Positions 23,829-32,880 of a DNA stretch of 44,424 bases are shown piece after piece (position 1 is the first letter of the stretch; the number at the start of each line of letters is the position of its first letter). The position numbers and the translations under genes are program-made. This DNA is from Gemmatimonadota bacterium (GTDB lineage Bacteria > Gemmatimonadota > Gemmatimonadetes > Gemmatimonadales > GWC2-71-9), in the NCBI GenBank assembly GCA_016199245.1, contig JACQHC010000145.1:1-44424 (forward strand), written 5' to 3'. The notes beneath the pieces are model-generated. The model saw only the letters and a program-made list of their open reading frames with translations. It searched no databases and was not told the origin of the DNA.

Positions 23829-25244
23829 ATGAAACAGGCCATAGCGCCGCTCCAACAGGCGGACCTCCCGCGGCGCGAGGCCGCGTTCTGGAAACTGACC
23901 GGACCCGGCGCCGTACTCTTGGGCCTTTCCATCGGCGCGGGCGAGATCGTCATCTGGCCGCGCATCACCGCCGAGTTCGGCGCGTCCCTGGTGTGGGCGG
24001 CGGTACTCGGCGTGTTCCTCCAGCTGTGGGTCAATTTCGAGATCGGCCGCTGGGCCATCGCGACGGGCGAGAGCGCCTACTCCGGATTCACCCGCATGTG
24101 GTGGGGCTTCGCGCCCGCGTTCGTGTTCTTCAACCTCGCGGGCTATCTGCTGCCCGGCTGGGCCCGGACATCGGGGCTCTCCCTCAAGGCCCTGCTGCTG
24201 GGCCCCGACCACGGGAGCCCGGACTGGTTGTGGACGGCGCTCAGTTTCGCGGGCGTAGCAGGCATTCTCTTCGGGCCACGGCGCATCTATCGCGCGGTCG
24301 AGCGTTCGATCGGCGTGATGATCGTGGTGATCGTGGTCGGTCTACTCATCGTGGCGGTTCGCGTCGCCACGCCCGATACGATCCTCCAGCTCGCCCGCGG
24401 CGCCGTGAACGTCGGCCACTTCGAGCCCCGCCTTCCGCTGAGGGAATTCTTCGGCGCCATGGTCTTCGCGGGCGCCGGCGGGTGCGCCAACCTGTTCTAT
24501 GCGTTCTACCTGCGGGACAAGGGGATCGGCATGGGCGGCCGCATGACCGAGCTGCTCAACCCGTTCCGCAATCACGGCGGCGCCGCGAGTCAGACCGGGT
24601 ACGCGTTCCCGGAGACCGAGGAAAACCTGCGCCGCTTCCGCGACTGGTACCGGTTCGTAGTCCGCGACCAGACGCTCTACTTCTGGCTGCTGAATACGTT
24701 CACGATCCTGCTGTTCATCCTCGGCGCGTTGGCCGTGCTGCATCCGCAAGGGTTGGTGCCGCAAGCGGGACGGCTGATGTGGGACGAGGCGGCCATCCTG
24801 GCCGACAGCATGGGACCGGCAGGCCGCTATCTGTTTCTCGTGGTCGCATTCGCCACGCTGTTCAGCACGGAAGTGGCGATCGTCGACGGCCTGGGCCGAA
24901 GTCTGTCGGACATCCTGTCCACCAGCTTCACGTTCGGCCGGCGCGCCTCCGCCGCCCAATGGTACGCGGCGGTCACGGTTTTCGTGATTCTGTTCGGCGT
25001 CGCCGTAACGCTGGTCATGGAGTACCGCGGCATCACCGACCTCGGCTTCATCTTCAACTCGGCCTACATGGGCGGCTTTGCGATGGCGGTGTACACACCG
25101 CTGGTGCTGTGGATGAACCTGCGGCATCTGCCGAAAGCGGTGCGCCCCAGGCTGATCAACGTCGTGATGGTGGCGCTTGCGGCGGCCGTGTACGTGGGGT
25201 TCGCGGTGTTCTCCCTGGCGGGCGAGCTGGGGATCGGGGGTTAG
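23829..25244 (+). CDS. Nramp-related integral membrane transporter
   Basis: 471 residues with about eleven membrane helices. The opening GPGAVLLGLSIGAGEIVIWPRI corresponds to Nramp TM1. The metal-binding DPGN of true Mn/Fe carriers is replaced by GAGE, and the TM6 methionine motif is not obvious (FGAMVFAGAGGCANLFY occupies that region). It therefore belongs to the broad Nramp-like group and its ion is uncertain. A soluble loop at about 245-275 (NPFRNHGGAASQTGYAFPETEENLRRF) is unusual. The start at 23829 is chosen for the hydrophilic MKQAIAPLQQ lead-in; the longer frame is upstream DNA shared with the divergent oxidase. Confidence 0.8.
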   Translation: MKQAIAPLQQADLPRREAAFWKLTGPGAVLLGLSIGAGEIVIWPRITAEFGASLVWAAVLGVFLQLWVNFEIGRWAIATGESAYSGFTRMWWGFAPAFVFFNLAGYLLPGWARTSGLSLKALLLGPDHGSPDWLWTALSFAGVAGILFGPRRIYRAVERSIGVMIVVIVVGLLIVAVRVATPDTILQLARGAVNVGHFEPRLPLREFFGAMVFAGAGGCANLFYAFYLRDKGIGMGGRMTELLNPFRNHGGAASQTGYAFPETEENLRRFRDWYRFVVRDQTLYFWLLNTFTILLFILGALAVLHPQGLVPQAGRLMWDEAAILADSMGPAGRYLFLVVAFATLFSTEVAIVDGLGRSLSDILSTSFTFGRRASAAQWYAAVTVFVILFGVAVTLVMEYRGITDLGFIFNSAYMGGFAMAVYTPLVLWMNLRHLPKAVRPRLINVVMVALAAAVYVGFAVFSLAGELGIGG

Positions 25245-25248
25245 CGGA

Positions 25249-25881
25249 TTGTTCGCACGTTGCGCAACGCGGGAGGTGGCACGCGCCCCGGCCCTACTCC
25301 TCGCCGTGGTCACGGCGATCCTGTTCTCACGCGCCTACCCCGATCGCCCACCGCTGGGCCACACGGGCGGCTTCGGCGAGCCGACATGCGCGCGATGCCA
25401 TGCCGGTGCCGCGCTCAACGATCCGGGGGGCCGCCTGTCCGTCGAGGGTCTGCCGCGCGAGTATCGCCCCCAAGCAACCTATCGCCTGACCGTCACGCTC
25501 CAGCGACCGGGGATGGGAAGGGCAGGGTTCCAGTTATCGGTGCGCCACGGATCCGGGGATCTGATCGGCCGCGACGCCGGAGCGCTCAAGGCAGTAGACG
25601 ATCGTGTCGCGCTCGGCGACTCGCTGGGCGTCCACTACGCTTTTCATACCGGCGCGGGCACGCGCTCGTCACTGCGCGATCGAGCCACCTGGCAGGTCGA
25701 CTGGAAGGCCCCCGCCGGCGGCGCCGGGCTCGTCGTCGCACACGTCGCGGCCAACGCCGCGAATGACGACGCGTCGGAACTGGGGGACTTCGTGTATGCG
25801 GATAGCGCCGTCAGCACTAACGCGATGGCAGACGCTCCCGCTTCACCGTCGCCCCGAGGTACGGTCCCACCCGCTCCATGA
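25249..25881 (+). CDS. Exported choice-of-anchor-V/Reeler-like protein with one CxxCH motif
   Basis: TTG at 25249, 4 nt after the transporter stop, gives a leader with hydrophobic core APALLLAVVTAILF. Soon after comes PTCARCHAG, a heme-c attachment motif (CxxCH) at the place where choice-of-anchor-V proteins carry it, followed by a Reeler-like beta sandwich (YRPQATYRLTVTLQRPGMGRAGFQLSV, then WQVDWKAPAGGAGLVVAHVAANAAN). The canonical C-terminal sorting segment is missing; the tail is Pro/Ser/Ala-rich. Probably a periplasmic or surface monoheme protein, possibly tied to the transporter through co-expression. It overlaps the converging PAS-GAF gene by 65 bp. Confidence 0.7.
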   Translation: MFARCATREVARAPALLLAVVTAILFSRAYPDRPPLGHTGGFGEPTCARCHAGAALNDPGGRLSVEGLPREYRPQATYRLTVTLQRPGMGRAGFQLSVRHGSGDLIGRDAGALKAVDDRVALGDSLGVHYAFHTGAGTRSSLRDRATWQVDWKAPAGGAGLVVAHVAANAANDDASELGDFVYADSAVSTNAMADAPASPSPRGTVPPAP

Positions 25882-26771
25882 CCTCGAGCAGCTCTTCATC
25901 CGGGACTCGCGCCTCGGGCGAGAAGAATTCCAGGACGGCGAGGACGTCCCCATCCACGAGTACCGGGAAGCCGAACGCGCCTTTGAGGCCGATGCCCGGC
26001 AACAATTTCGCGCGCGGGAAGTTCTCATCCGCAGCCACGTCAATGATCCAGGCCGGTTTGCCGGTCTCCCACACGCGGCCCGGAAGGCCCACGCCCCTGG
26101 CGAACGTGAGCGACTCGGTCAGCTCGCGAAACGCTTCGAACCGCTGATGATCGGCGAGGTGCCACAGCCCGGCGGATCGCAGCGTGGCCTCGCCGGGGTC
26201 GCGGCGATACACGTGCCCTACCGGCCACCGGGTGAAGCCACATATCTCCGTCAAACAGCGCTGAAAGGCGTCTGCGGAGGAATCGCTCGCGTTGGCCGCC
26301 CTCCAGGATGCGTGCGGCCAGCGTCTCCAGTGCGTCGCGGCGGACCCGGGCCGCCTCGGCGAGCTTCTCCCGCGTGATGTTCTCGAACGCAACGCCGACG
26401 CACCGATCTGGCAACGGGAATGCGAACACGGCGAAGACGCCCTCTCGCATTCTGGCGTCGCCGTACGGGACCTCACCCAGATCGCGCGCTTTGCCCGAGA
26501 GTGCCACCTCGGCCAACTGGGCAGCGATACCGAGCGGCACCGCCTGGGGGAACGCCTCGGCCATGGTCCTGCCCATCACTTGATCGAGCGGCACCCCGGT
26601 AGCCTCGGCAGCCGCAGCGTTCGACGCGATCAGGCGCAGCGAACCCGGGTCGGCGGGGTCCTCGAGCCGCCACACTTTGAGGCCGTGCGGGAGGCTCTCG
26701 AAGACGCGCTGATAGACGTCGGCGGGAGCTTGACGGGCCCGGTGGGCCCCGGATCGCTTGCGCGCAGGCAT
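25817..26771 (-). pseudogene. PAS-GAF sensor gene interrupted by a frameshift
   Basis: The reading frame from 26771 encodes a PAS domain (VYQRVFESLPHGLKVWRLED, then SNAAAAEATGVPLDQVMGRT, FAFPLPDRCVGVAFENITR) and a linker helix (ARVRRDALETLAARILEGGQ). Near 26270-26300 the homology moves to the frame that ends at 25817. That frame supplies the GAF domain (DAFQRCLTEICGFTRWPVGH, then GLPGRVWETGKPAWIIDV and LKGAFGFPVLVDGDVLAVLEFF). One extra base would explain it. There is no kinase, cyclase or HTH output after the GAF, so this is a sensor-only protein. It may be a true pseudogene or an assembly error. ATG 26771 is assumed. Confidence 0.75.
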
Positions 26772-26871
26772 GATGCCGGACTCGATGCGTGTGCAATATC
26801 CTCCACCCCGCGACGCCCTAGCAAGCGCCCGCCCGGACCTTCATACTCCGCCCTCCCGTCAGGAGGCCACC

Positions 26872-28518
26872 GTGAGAACTCTCGTGTCGTCCTTTGCCGT
26901 TGTGCTTGTCGCCACCGGGACCGCCGGCGGCCAGGAACCGGCCCCGCGTATCGAGTCCATCCAGGCTCGTGACCTGCGGGCGGATCTGTTCTTCCTCGCC
27001 GGCGACGGCATGCGCGGCCGGCTGACGAACACGCCGGAGAATCGGCTCGCCGCGGACTTCGTGAAGTCGCGGTTCGAGCGGCTGGGACTCGCGCCGGCGG
27101 GTCCCGCTGGGTCCTACTACCACGCCTACAACCTGATGACCGCGACGCTCGGCGCCGAGAATCGCCTCACGGTCACCACGGCGGACCCGGTGGAGCTGCG
27201 GCTCGTCACGGGGCAGGACTATTACCCCGCGCGCTTCAGCGCCAGCGGGCGTGCAGCCGGCAGCCTCGTGTTCGCCGGGTTCGGCATCACGTCGCCGTCC
27301 CTCGGGTACGACGATTACCGCGGGGAGCAGGTGAAGGGCAGCGTCCTGCTCGTGCTCAATCACGAGCCCGGGGAGTCCGACCCGCAGAGCCCGTTCGACG
27401 GCGTCGTGACGGCGCAGGCGGCCAGTCCCCTCGAGAAGGCGCTCGCGGCCCAGGCAAGAGGCGCGATCGGCATTCTCTTCGTGGCGGACGTGCACAATCA
27501 CGCCGGCCCGGACGATTTCGAGGCCGAGGCGCGGAATTACTGGCCGGCGGAGCCGCCGCGCATCGGCCAGTTCACGATCGCCGCGTGGATGGAACGGGTC
27601 CGCATACCGGCGGCTCAGGTCTCGCCCGCGCTCGCCGAGATCTTGCTGCGCGGTACGGGGCGTACGCTGGCCCAGCTCGCGCAGGCTGCCGAAACCCCTC
27701 GCGGCCTGACGCCCATCCCCGTTCCCGGCGCCCGCGTCGATCTCACCGCGTCCGTCAACCGGCACATCGTGCCCGACCGCAACGTTCTTGCGTTGATCGA
27801 AGGGACGGATGCGCGGCTCCGGGAGGAGTGGGTGATCGTGAGCGCGCACTTCGACCACAACGGCGCGAGCCAGGAGCAGACCTTCAACGGAGCGGACGAC
27901 GATGGCTCAGGGACTGTGGGCCTGCTGGAAATCGCCGAGGCGTACGCGCTGGCGGCGCAAGACGGACGCAGGCCGCGCCGCTCTGTGTTGTTCGCGGCCT
28001 GGAACTCCGAGGAGCGCGGCCTGCTCGGCGCGTGGGGGTACGTGGAGGCCCCTCGTCACCCGCTCGAGCGCACCGTGGGCGTGCTCAACATGGACATGAT
28101 CGGGAGGAATGAAGAAGTCCCCGTGGGCGGCGGGGCCCGCTTCCGCGGCCTCGAGTTTCAGACCGCGGAATCCAACAACAACGCGGTGAACATCCTGGGA
28201 TACTCGCGCACGCCGGACCTGTGGGCGGTCATCCAGCGGGCCAACGCGAACATCGGCCTGGAGCTGAAGCCCAGATACGACAACAACGCGTCGAACCTTC
28301 TCCGCCGCAGCGATCACTGGCCGTTCCTGCAGCGTGGCGTGCCCGGCGTGTGGGTCCACACCGGCCTGCATCCGGACTACCACACGCAGTACGACCGGCC
28401 GGAGAAGATCAACTACGAGAAGATGGAGAAGATCGCGCGGCTGGTGTACCAGGCGAGCTGGACCCTGGCGACGCAAGACGGCCGGCCGGGAATGGCGGCC
28501 AGGCCGGTGAGCCCATGA
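26872..28518 (+). CDS. Secreted M28 family zinc aminopeptidase with PA domain
   Basis: GTG at 26872 has a perfect AGGAGG 5 nt upstream and gives a signal peptide (VSSFAVVLVATGTAGG). A protease-associated domain lies at about residues 110-215 (AAGSLVFAGFGITSPSLGYDD, then VKGSVLLVLN). The co-catalytic zinc ligands of M28 are present: SAHFDH (H326), GADDDGSG (residues 342-344), NSEERG, NMDMIGR and SDHWPF. Such enzymes remove N-terminal amino acids from peptides in the periplasm or outside the cell. The length of 548 fits PA-containing members. Likely monocistronic; a phased repeat element follows the stop. Confidence 0.92.
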   Translation: MRTLVSSFAVVLVATGTAGGQEPAPRIESIQARDLRADLFFLAGDGMRGRLTNTPENRLAADFVKSRFERLGLAPAGPAGSYYHAYNLMTATLGAENRLTVTTADPVELRLVTGQDYYPARFSASGRAAGSLVFAGFGITSPSLGYDDYRGEQVKGSVLLVLNHEPGESDPQSPFDGVVTAQAASPLEKALAAQARGAIGILFVADVHNHAGPDDFEAEARNYWPAEPPRIGQFTIAAWMERVRIPAAQVSPALAEILLRGTGRTLAQLAQAAETPRGLTPIPVPGARVDLTASVNRHIVPDRNVLALIEGTDARLREEWVIVSAHFDHNGASQEQTFNGADDDGSGTVGLLEIAEAYALAAQDGRRPRRSVLFAAWNSEERGLLGAWGYVEAPRHPLERTVGVLNMDMIGRNEEVPVGGGARFRGLEFQTAESNNNAVNILGYSRTPDLWAVIQRANANIGLELKPRYDNNASNLLRRSDHWPFLQRGVPGVWVHTGLHPDYHTQYDRPEKINYEKMEKIARLVYQASWTLATQDGRPGMAARPVSP

Positions 28519-28520
28519 CA

Positions 28521-28592
28521 CGGGCGATGGCGGGGGATCGCGGGCGATGGCCGGCGAGCTTGACCGGTGGCGTCGCCTGTCATCGCCCGCCG
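28521..28592. repeat. 10-bp-phased inverted repeat element, copy B
   Basis: Left arm units at 10-bp steps: CGGGCGATGG (28521), CGGGGGATCG (28531), CGGGCGATGG (28541) and CCGGCGAGCT (28551). Right arm carries GTCGCC (28572) and ATCGCC (28582), also 10 bp apart. GCGGGCGATG (28540-28549) is complementary to CATCGCCCGC (28581-28590). It fills the gap between the stops of convergent genes, as copy A does. Confidence 0.8.
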
Positions 28593-28598
28593 TCCGGC

Positions 28599-29270
28599 CT
28601 ACGTAGCCGGTTCGGCGTCGATGTCTTCGGATTCCACGACCACCGTCCCCGTCCACTCCCGGCCGGCGAGCCGCACCATGGTCTGAGCGACCAGGCGAGC
28701 GTGTACGGGGCGATAGCGCCGCAGCGGACCGATCATCAGCGGGCCAGCGACGAGGGCCGCCGCGCCGGCAACCCGCTCTCCCAGTCGCGGCGGGTGGCGT
28801 GGGCCGAGCAGCAGGGACGGCCGCAGAATGACCAGGCTTTCGAACCCGACCCGCCGGAGTGCGTCTTCGGCTTCTCCCTTCACCCGGCTGTAGAACACGC
28901 GGGAGCGGCGGTCCGCGCCGAGCGACGAGACCACGGCAAAGCGGCGGGCGCCCCCACGGCGAGCGAACCGCGCGAACGACACGACGTAATCGAAATCGAC
29001 TTTGCGGAACGCCTCGCGCGACCCAGCCTGGCGCAGTGTGGTGCCGAGACAGCAGAACGCGTCGTCGGCCGGGATAGGCGGTTCCTCCGTGTCGAGCCGG
29101 GAGAAGTCCACGATCCGCGCGGCGAGCTTCGCGTGATCGCGGCCGAGGGGCCGCCGCGACAGGACGACTACCGACGCGTACGTCGTCGAAGCCACCAACT
29201 CGTCGAGACAGTAGGCCCCCACAAGGCCCGTAGCCCCGGCGATCAACGCCCTGCGCGATGCGGCGGACAC
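28599..29270 (-). CDS. NAD(P)-binding Rossmann protein, HTATIP2-like atypical SDR
   Basis: 223 residues. The dinucleotide-binding motif is GATGLVG (about residues 12-18), followed by a strand ending in the NADP-preferring SRRPLGR. The SDR-like active-site tyrosine and lysine occur as YSRVKGE, after the serine strand FAVVSSLGADRRS. FCCLGTTLRQAGSREAFRKVDFDYV is characteristic of the HTATIP2/YbjT-type oxidoreductase-like group. Such proteins act on unknown substrates or as redox sensors. It is divergent from ferritin, with a 59-bp shared promoter region. Confidence 0.82.
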   Translation of the reverse strand: MSAASRRALIAGATGLVGAYCLDELVASTTYASVVVLSRRPLGRDHAKLAARIVDFSRLDTEEPPIPADDAFCCLGTTLRQAGSREAFRKVDFDYVVSFARFARRGGARRFAVVSSLGADRRSRVFYSRVKGEAEDALRRVGFESLVILRPSLLLGPRHPPRLGERVAGAAALVAGPLMIGPLRRYRPVHARLVAQTMVRLAGREWTGTVVVESEDIDAEPAT

Positions 29271-29329
29271 GAGTACGAAGCTAATGGGCTCTCAGGTTAT
29301 CTTGAGGGCCACTCATACCGGAGGCCCGT

Positions 29330-29830
29330 GTGGCGCTGAGCAAGAAGATGCAGGACGCTCTGAACGACCAACTCCAGCGCGAGTTCCATTCCGCGTATCT
29401 CTATCTGTCGATGTCCGCGTATTGCTCCGCTGAGAATCTCCCGGGGTTCGCCAAGTGGATGCGGTTGCAGGCTCAGGAGGAGGTCGGTCACGCGATGCGG
29501 ATCTTCGACTATCTCGACGATCGCGCGGGCCGCGTGGTGCTGCAAGCCGTCGAGCGGCCCCCGTCGCAGTTCAAGTCTCCGCTGGAGGTCGTGGAGGGCG
29601 TGCGGAAGCACGAGGAGGGGGTGACGGCATCGATTCACAAGCTGTACGCGATCGCCCAGGCGGAGGCCGACTACGCCACGCAGACCTTCCTCCACTGGTT
29701 CATCACGGAACAGGTCGAGGAGGAGAAGAGCACGACACAGCTGGCCGAGCGGCTCTGCATGGCCGGCGACAACAAGGGCGCGCTGCTGTTGCTGGACCGT
29801 GAAGTCGGGACCAGAAGCTCCGCAGAATGA
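29330..29830 (+). CDS. ftnA: Bacterial ferritin (FtnA-type)
   Basis: GTG at 29330 with GGAGG 5 nt upstream. The four-helix ferritin fold and ferroxidase ligands are clear: Glu18 in QREFHSAYLYLSMSAY, Glu51 and His54 in AQEEVGHAMRIFDYL, the third-helix glutamate in AIAQAEADYATQTFLHWFITEQVEEE. Length 166 matches non-heme ferritins, and there is no heme-ligand methionine as in bacterioferritin. It oxidises and stores iron as a 24-mer in the cytoplasm. The last residues (EVGTRSSAE) are variable as usual. Regulation by iron is likely, but I find no convincing Fur box in the short upstream region. Confidence 0.95.
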   Translation: MALSKKMQDALNDQLQREFHSAYLYLSMSAYCSAENLPGFAKWMRLQAQEEVGHAMRIFDYLDDRAGRVVLQAVERPPSQFKSPLEVVEGVRKHEEGVTASIHKLYAIAQAEADYATQTFLHWFITEQVEEEKSTTQLAERLCMAGDNKGALLLLDREVGTRSSAE

Positions 29831-29930
29831 TCACGTCGATAGCGACCTGTGGCATCCAGGCGACGGAGCGATCCTGGCCGCCGCTCGCGTTCCTCGTTAT
29901 CGTGAGACCTTCGCCCAACGTCGGGACTTG

Positions 29931-32780
29931 ATGCATCGCGGACCAGCTGAGAGACGAGCGCTTGTCGTCCTGCTCGGCGTCGCCCTCACGGCGTGCGCCG
30001 AGCCGGATACGCCGTTTCAGGTCGCGGTCACGCCGGGTACGGTCTCGTTAGCCGCGCTCGGCGAGACCAAGCAGCTCACGGCCAAGGTCACCAACGAGAA
30101 GGGCAAGGACCTCACCGGCGCCATCGTCACGTGGTCCTCCAGCAGCGCGACGGTCGCGGGCGTGGACGCCGCAGGCATGGTCACGGCGGTCGGCAACGGA
30201 TCCGCGCAGGTCACTGCCACGGCCGGCACGGTCTCGGGATCGGCGACCGTGACCGTGGCGCAGGTCCTCGCGTCCGTGGAGGCGACGACGGGCGCGTCAC
30301 AATCCGGCCCCGTTGCCCAGGCGCTGCCCACGCCCCTGGCGGTCCGCATCCGGGACTCGCGCGGCAACGGCGTCGCGGGAGTGGCGGTCACGTTTGCCGT
30401 GAGTCCGGACGGCGGCACCGTTTCGTCGTCGAGCGGCACCACCGGCAACGACGGCCAGGTCTCGACCACGTGGACCTTCGGCACCAAGGCAGGGTCGCAC
30501 CAGGTCACGGCGAACATTACTGGGAGTGCCACGACCGTCGTATTCACGGGAGCCGCAACGCCCGGACCTGCCGTGGTGCTGTCGAAGGTGAGCGGCGATA
30601 ACCAGTTCGGCTACAAGGCCTCCAGACTCCCGCAGCCCGTGGCGGTGCGCGTCAGGGACCAGTACGCGAACGGAATTCGCAGCTACTTGGTGACATTCGA
30701 CCTGGAAACCGGCGGCGGTGCACTTGATTCTGAGACCGTGTTCACCGACACCGCGGGCGTGGCGCGCACCACCTGGGTGTTGCCGAACGCCCTCGATACA
30801 GTCACGGCCACTGCGAGCGCACAGGGGCCCGGCGGAACTCTCGCAGGTAGCCCGCTCACGTTCACGGCCATCGCCCACGGGCTGCGCGTCACGAGCGTGT
30901 CGCCGAGCCCCCTGATCGAAGGCCAGCCGGCCGTCCTCATGGGCGAAGGGTTCGACCCGACGGCGGCGAACAACGCGGTGACGGTTGGCGGGGTCGCCGC
31001 GACGGTCACCGCGACGACGCCGACTCAGCTGGACATCGTCGTGCCCTCGAGCGACTGCCAGCCAACCCGGAGCGCCAGCGTCGTGGTCACCGCCGGTGGA
31101 TTCCCGTCGGCGCCCGTCGCGACCACGGTGAATCCGGCGGCGCCGGTCAGCCTCGCCGTCGGCCAGCAGTTGATCGTGCGGGATCCCACGCAGTTCTGTT
31201 TCCAGTTCCCCAAGACGGCCGCGCAGGAGGTTTATCTCATCGGCGTGCAGTCGACATCGGAAACGGTCACGGACCTGACGCCAATCACGCTGGCCGCGAC
31301 GTCGGCGGCCCCAGCGACCGCGCCGCCGGCCGTGGCTCGAACGGCGCCCGGAATCGAGGCGGCGCCGGTTGACCTCCGACGGCTCCGCCGGATCATGCGG
31401 CACCGCGCCGCTGAGTTGGCTCAGCGCGAGGTCGATCGCGCGGTGTTCGAGGCCGGTTCTCGCCTGCCTCGGGCCCCGGCGGCTCCGTCGGCGATCGTGG
31501 ACTCGCTGAAGAACGTGGGCGACACCGTCTTGGTGCGCTGGCCGGCGGGCGGCGGATGCACCAACTATGCCGAGTTGAAAACGGTGGTGCGCGCGAAGGG
31601 CCAGAAAGGGATGCTCCTGCACGATGTGGCCAGCCCGAGCGGGGGATTCGACGCGTCGCACTTCACCCAGTTCAGCCAGGATTTCGACGCCAAGTATTAC
31701 GCCAACGACGTCGCGTACTTCGGCGCCCCGCCAGACGCCGACGGCAACGGCCGCGTCGTCCTGGTTTTCACGCCCGAAGTGAACAAGTTCAACGCACTCG
31801 GGCGCATGATCTCGTGCGACCTGTTCCCGCGCAGCTCGCACCCGGCCAGCAACGAGGGGGAGTTCTTCTACGCGGCCGTCCCGGACCCCGCCGATTCGTT
31901 CTTCGTGGCCGATGCGGTGGCGCTCATGCCGGGCACGCTCACGCACGAGCTGGTCCACGTCATCCAATTCACCGGGCGACAGACAGCGGGCGGTCCGTTC
32001 CCCTCCACCTGGATCGCGGAAGGTCAGGCCGTCCTTGGCGAGGAGATCGTAGGCCACGCGGTCGAGGGACGCTCGCCGGGTCAAAACTACGGGCTGCGAA
32101 TCGCGATCAACCTGGATGATACCAGCTCGATCGATTGGTACTTGTGGCCCGTCGTCATCGATCTCGGCCTGTACTTCGGGTGGGACCCTGTGAGCACGCC
32201 CGGCAATTTCGACGGCCGTGTAGCTCAGGCGCCGCACGAATGCAGCTGGCTGGAGTTCAAACCGCCCAACCCGGGACCGTGCGTCGGGGGACGGGACCCG
32301 TACGTGGCGTGGGCCATGCTCCGCTGGCTCTCCGACCGATTCTACACGCCCGCCACCGAGTCCGGGTTCCACAAGGCGATCATCTCCAGTACGCAGAACG
32401 GCTTCGCGATGATCCAGTCCCTCATCGGCGTGCCGATGGATTCCCTCCTCGCCCAGTTCGCGGCCATGCTGTACGTGGACGACCGAGACGACATGACCGC
32501 GCCCGCCGCGGCCGCGCTCCGGATGTCCAGCTGGGACCTCTTCAACATCTTCTACGAGACAGACCCACAAACCAACATCCGGCTACGCACGGCCCTCCGC
32601 CTGCAGCCCGCGGCCGTGACGTACAGCACATTCACCCGCAGCGCGCGCGTCCGCGCGGCGTCCACCTACTACGCCGTCGTCTCAGGCTTCAACCGGGAAG
32701 CCACGGCCATCCGGGCCCGGGACGGCGCCGGCGCGCCGCTACCGCCGTGGATGCGGTCCTGGATTGTGAGACTGCAGTAG
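29931..32780 (+). CDS. Large lipoprotein: Ig-like (BIG2/Big1, IPT) domains plus M30-like metallopeptidase
   Basis: ATG at 29931 yields a lipobox VALTAC (Cys22). Residues about 26-110 are a BIG2 domain (VTPGTVSLAALGETKQLTAK, then TWSSSSATVAGVD). Two Big1-like domains follow (PTPLAVRIRDSRGNGVAGVAV and QPVAVRVRDQYANGIRSYLV), then an IPT/TIG domain (VTSVSPSPLIEGQPAVLMGEGF). The C-terminal third resembles peptidase M30 (hyicolysin group): DADGNGRVVLVFTPEVNKF, then HELVH at 672-676 and STWIAEGQAVLGEE with the likely third zinc ligand glutamate. Predicted to be a surface-anchored zinc endopeptidase. The longer frame upstream overlaps ferritin's 3' end and is not needed. Confidence 0.85.
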   Translation: MHRGPAERRALVVLLGVALTACAEPDTPFQVAVTPGTVSLAALGETKQLTAKVTNEKGKDLTGAIVTWSSSSATVAGVDAAGMVTAVGNGSAQVTATAGTVSGSATVTVAQVLASVEATTGASQSGPVAQALPTPLAVRIRDSRGNGVAGVAVTFAVSPDGGTVSSSSGTTGNDGQVSTTWTFGTKAGSHQVTANITGSATTVVFTGAATPGPAVVLSKVSGDNQFGYKASRLPQPVAVRVRDQYANGIRSYLVTFDLETGGGALDSETVFTDTAGVARTTWVLPNALDTVTATASAQGPGGTLAGSPLTFTAIAHGLRVTSVSPSPLIEGQPAVLMGEGFDPTAANNAVTVGGVAATVTATTPTQLDIVVPSSDCQPTRSASVVVTAGGFPSAPVATTVNPAAPVSLAVGQQLIVRDPTQFCFQFPKTAAQEVYLIGVQSTSETVTDLTPITLAATSAAPATAPPAVARTAPGIEAAPVDLRRLRRIMRHRAAELAQREVDRAVFEAGSRLPRAPAAPSAIVDSLKNVGDTVLVRWPAGGGCTNYAELKTVVRAKGQKGMLLHDVASPSGGFDASHFTQFSQDFDAKYYANDVAYFGAPPDADGNGRVVLVFTPEVNKFNALGRMISCDLFPRSSHPASNEGEFFYAAVPDPADSFFVADAVALMPGTLTHELVHVIQFTGRQTAGGPFPSTWIAEGQAVLGEEIVGHAVEGRSPGQNYGLRIAINLDDTSSIDWYLWPVVIDLGLYFGWDPVSTPGNFDGRVAQAPHECSWLEFKPPNPGPCVGGRDPYVAWAMLRWLSDRFYTPATESGFHKAIISSTQNGFAMIQSLIGVPMDSLLAQFAAMLYVDDRDDMTAPAAAALRMSSWDLFNIFYETDPQTNIRLRTALRLQPAAVTYSTFTRSARVRAASTYYAVVSGFNREATAIRARDGAGAPLPPWMRSWIVRLQ

Positions 32781-32880
32781 AAGGGCGACAAGGGACGACG
32801 AAGGGCGACCGGACCGGGCGACCGACGCAAGACGCGTCGTCGCCCTTTGTCGTCCCCAGTCGTCTCCCGTCGTCCTATCG
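32781..32880. repeat. 10-bp-phased inverted repeat element, copy C
   Basis: Left arm: GGGCGAC, GGACGAC and GGGCGAC begin at 32783, 32793 and 32803, with another GGGCGAC at 32816. Right arm: GTCG[C/T]C begins at 32839, 32849, 32859 and 32869, then TATCGCC. 32792-32809 matches the inverse complement of the right arm with one mismatch. The right arm supplies the TAG stop (32875-32877) of the permease. Confidence 0.85.

Noticed and set aside
30297-32570. Long open frame (757 codons) on the reverse strand opposite the M30-like lipoprotein gene
   Set aside because: Arginine/histidine/glycine-rich shadow of a GC-rich gene; no domain, signal or ribosome-binding site, whereas the plus strand shows clear domains.
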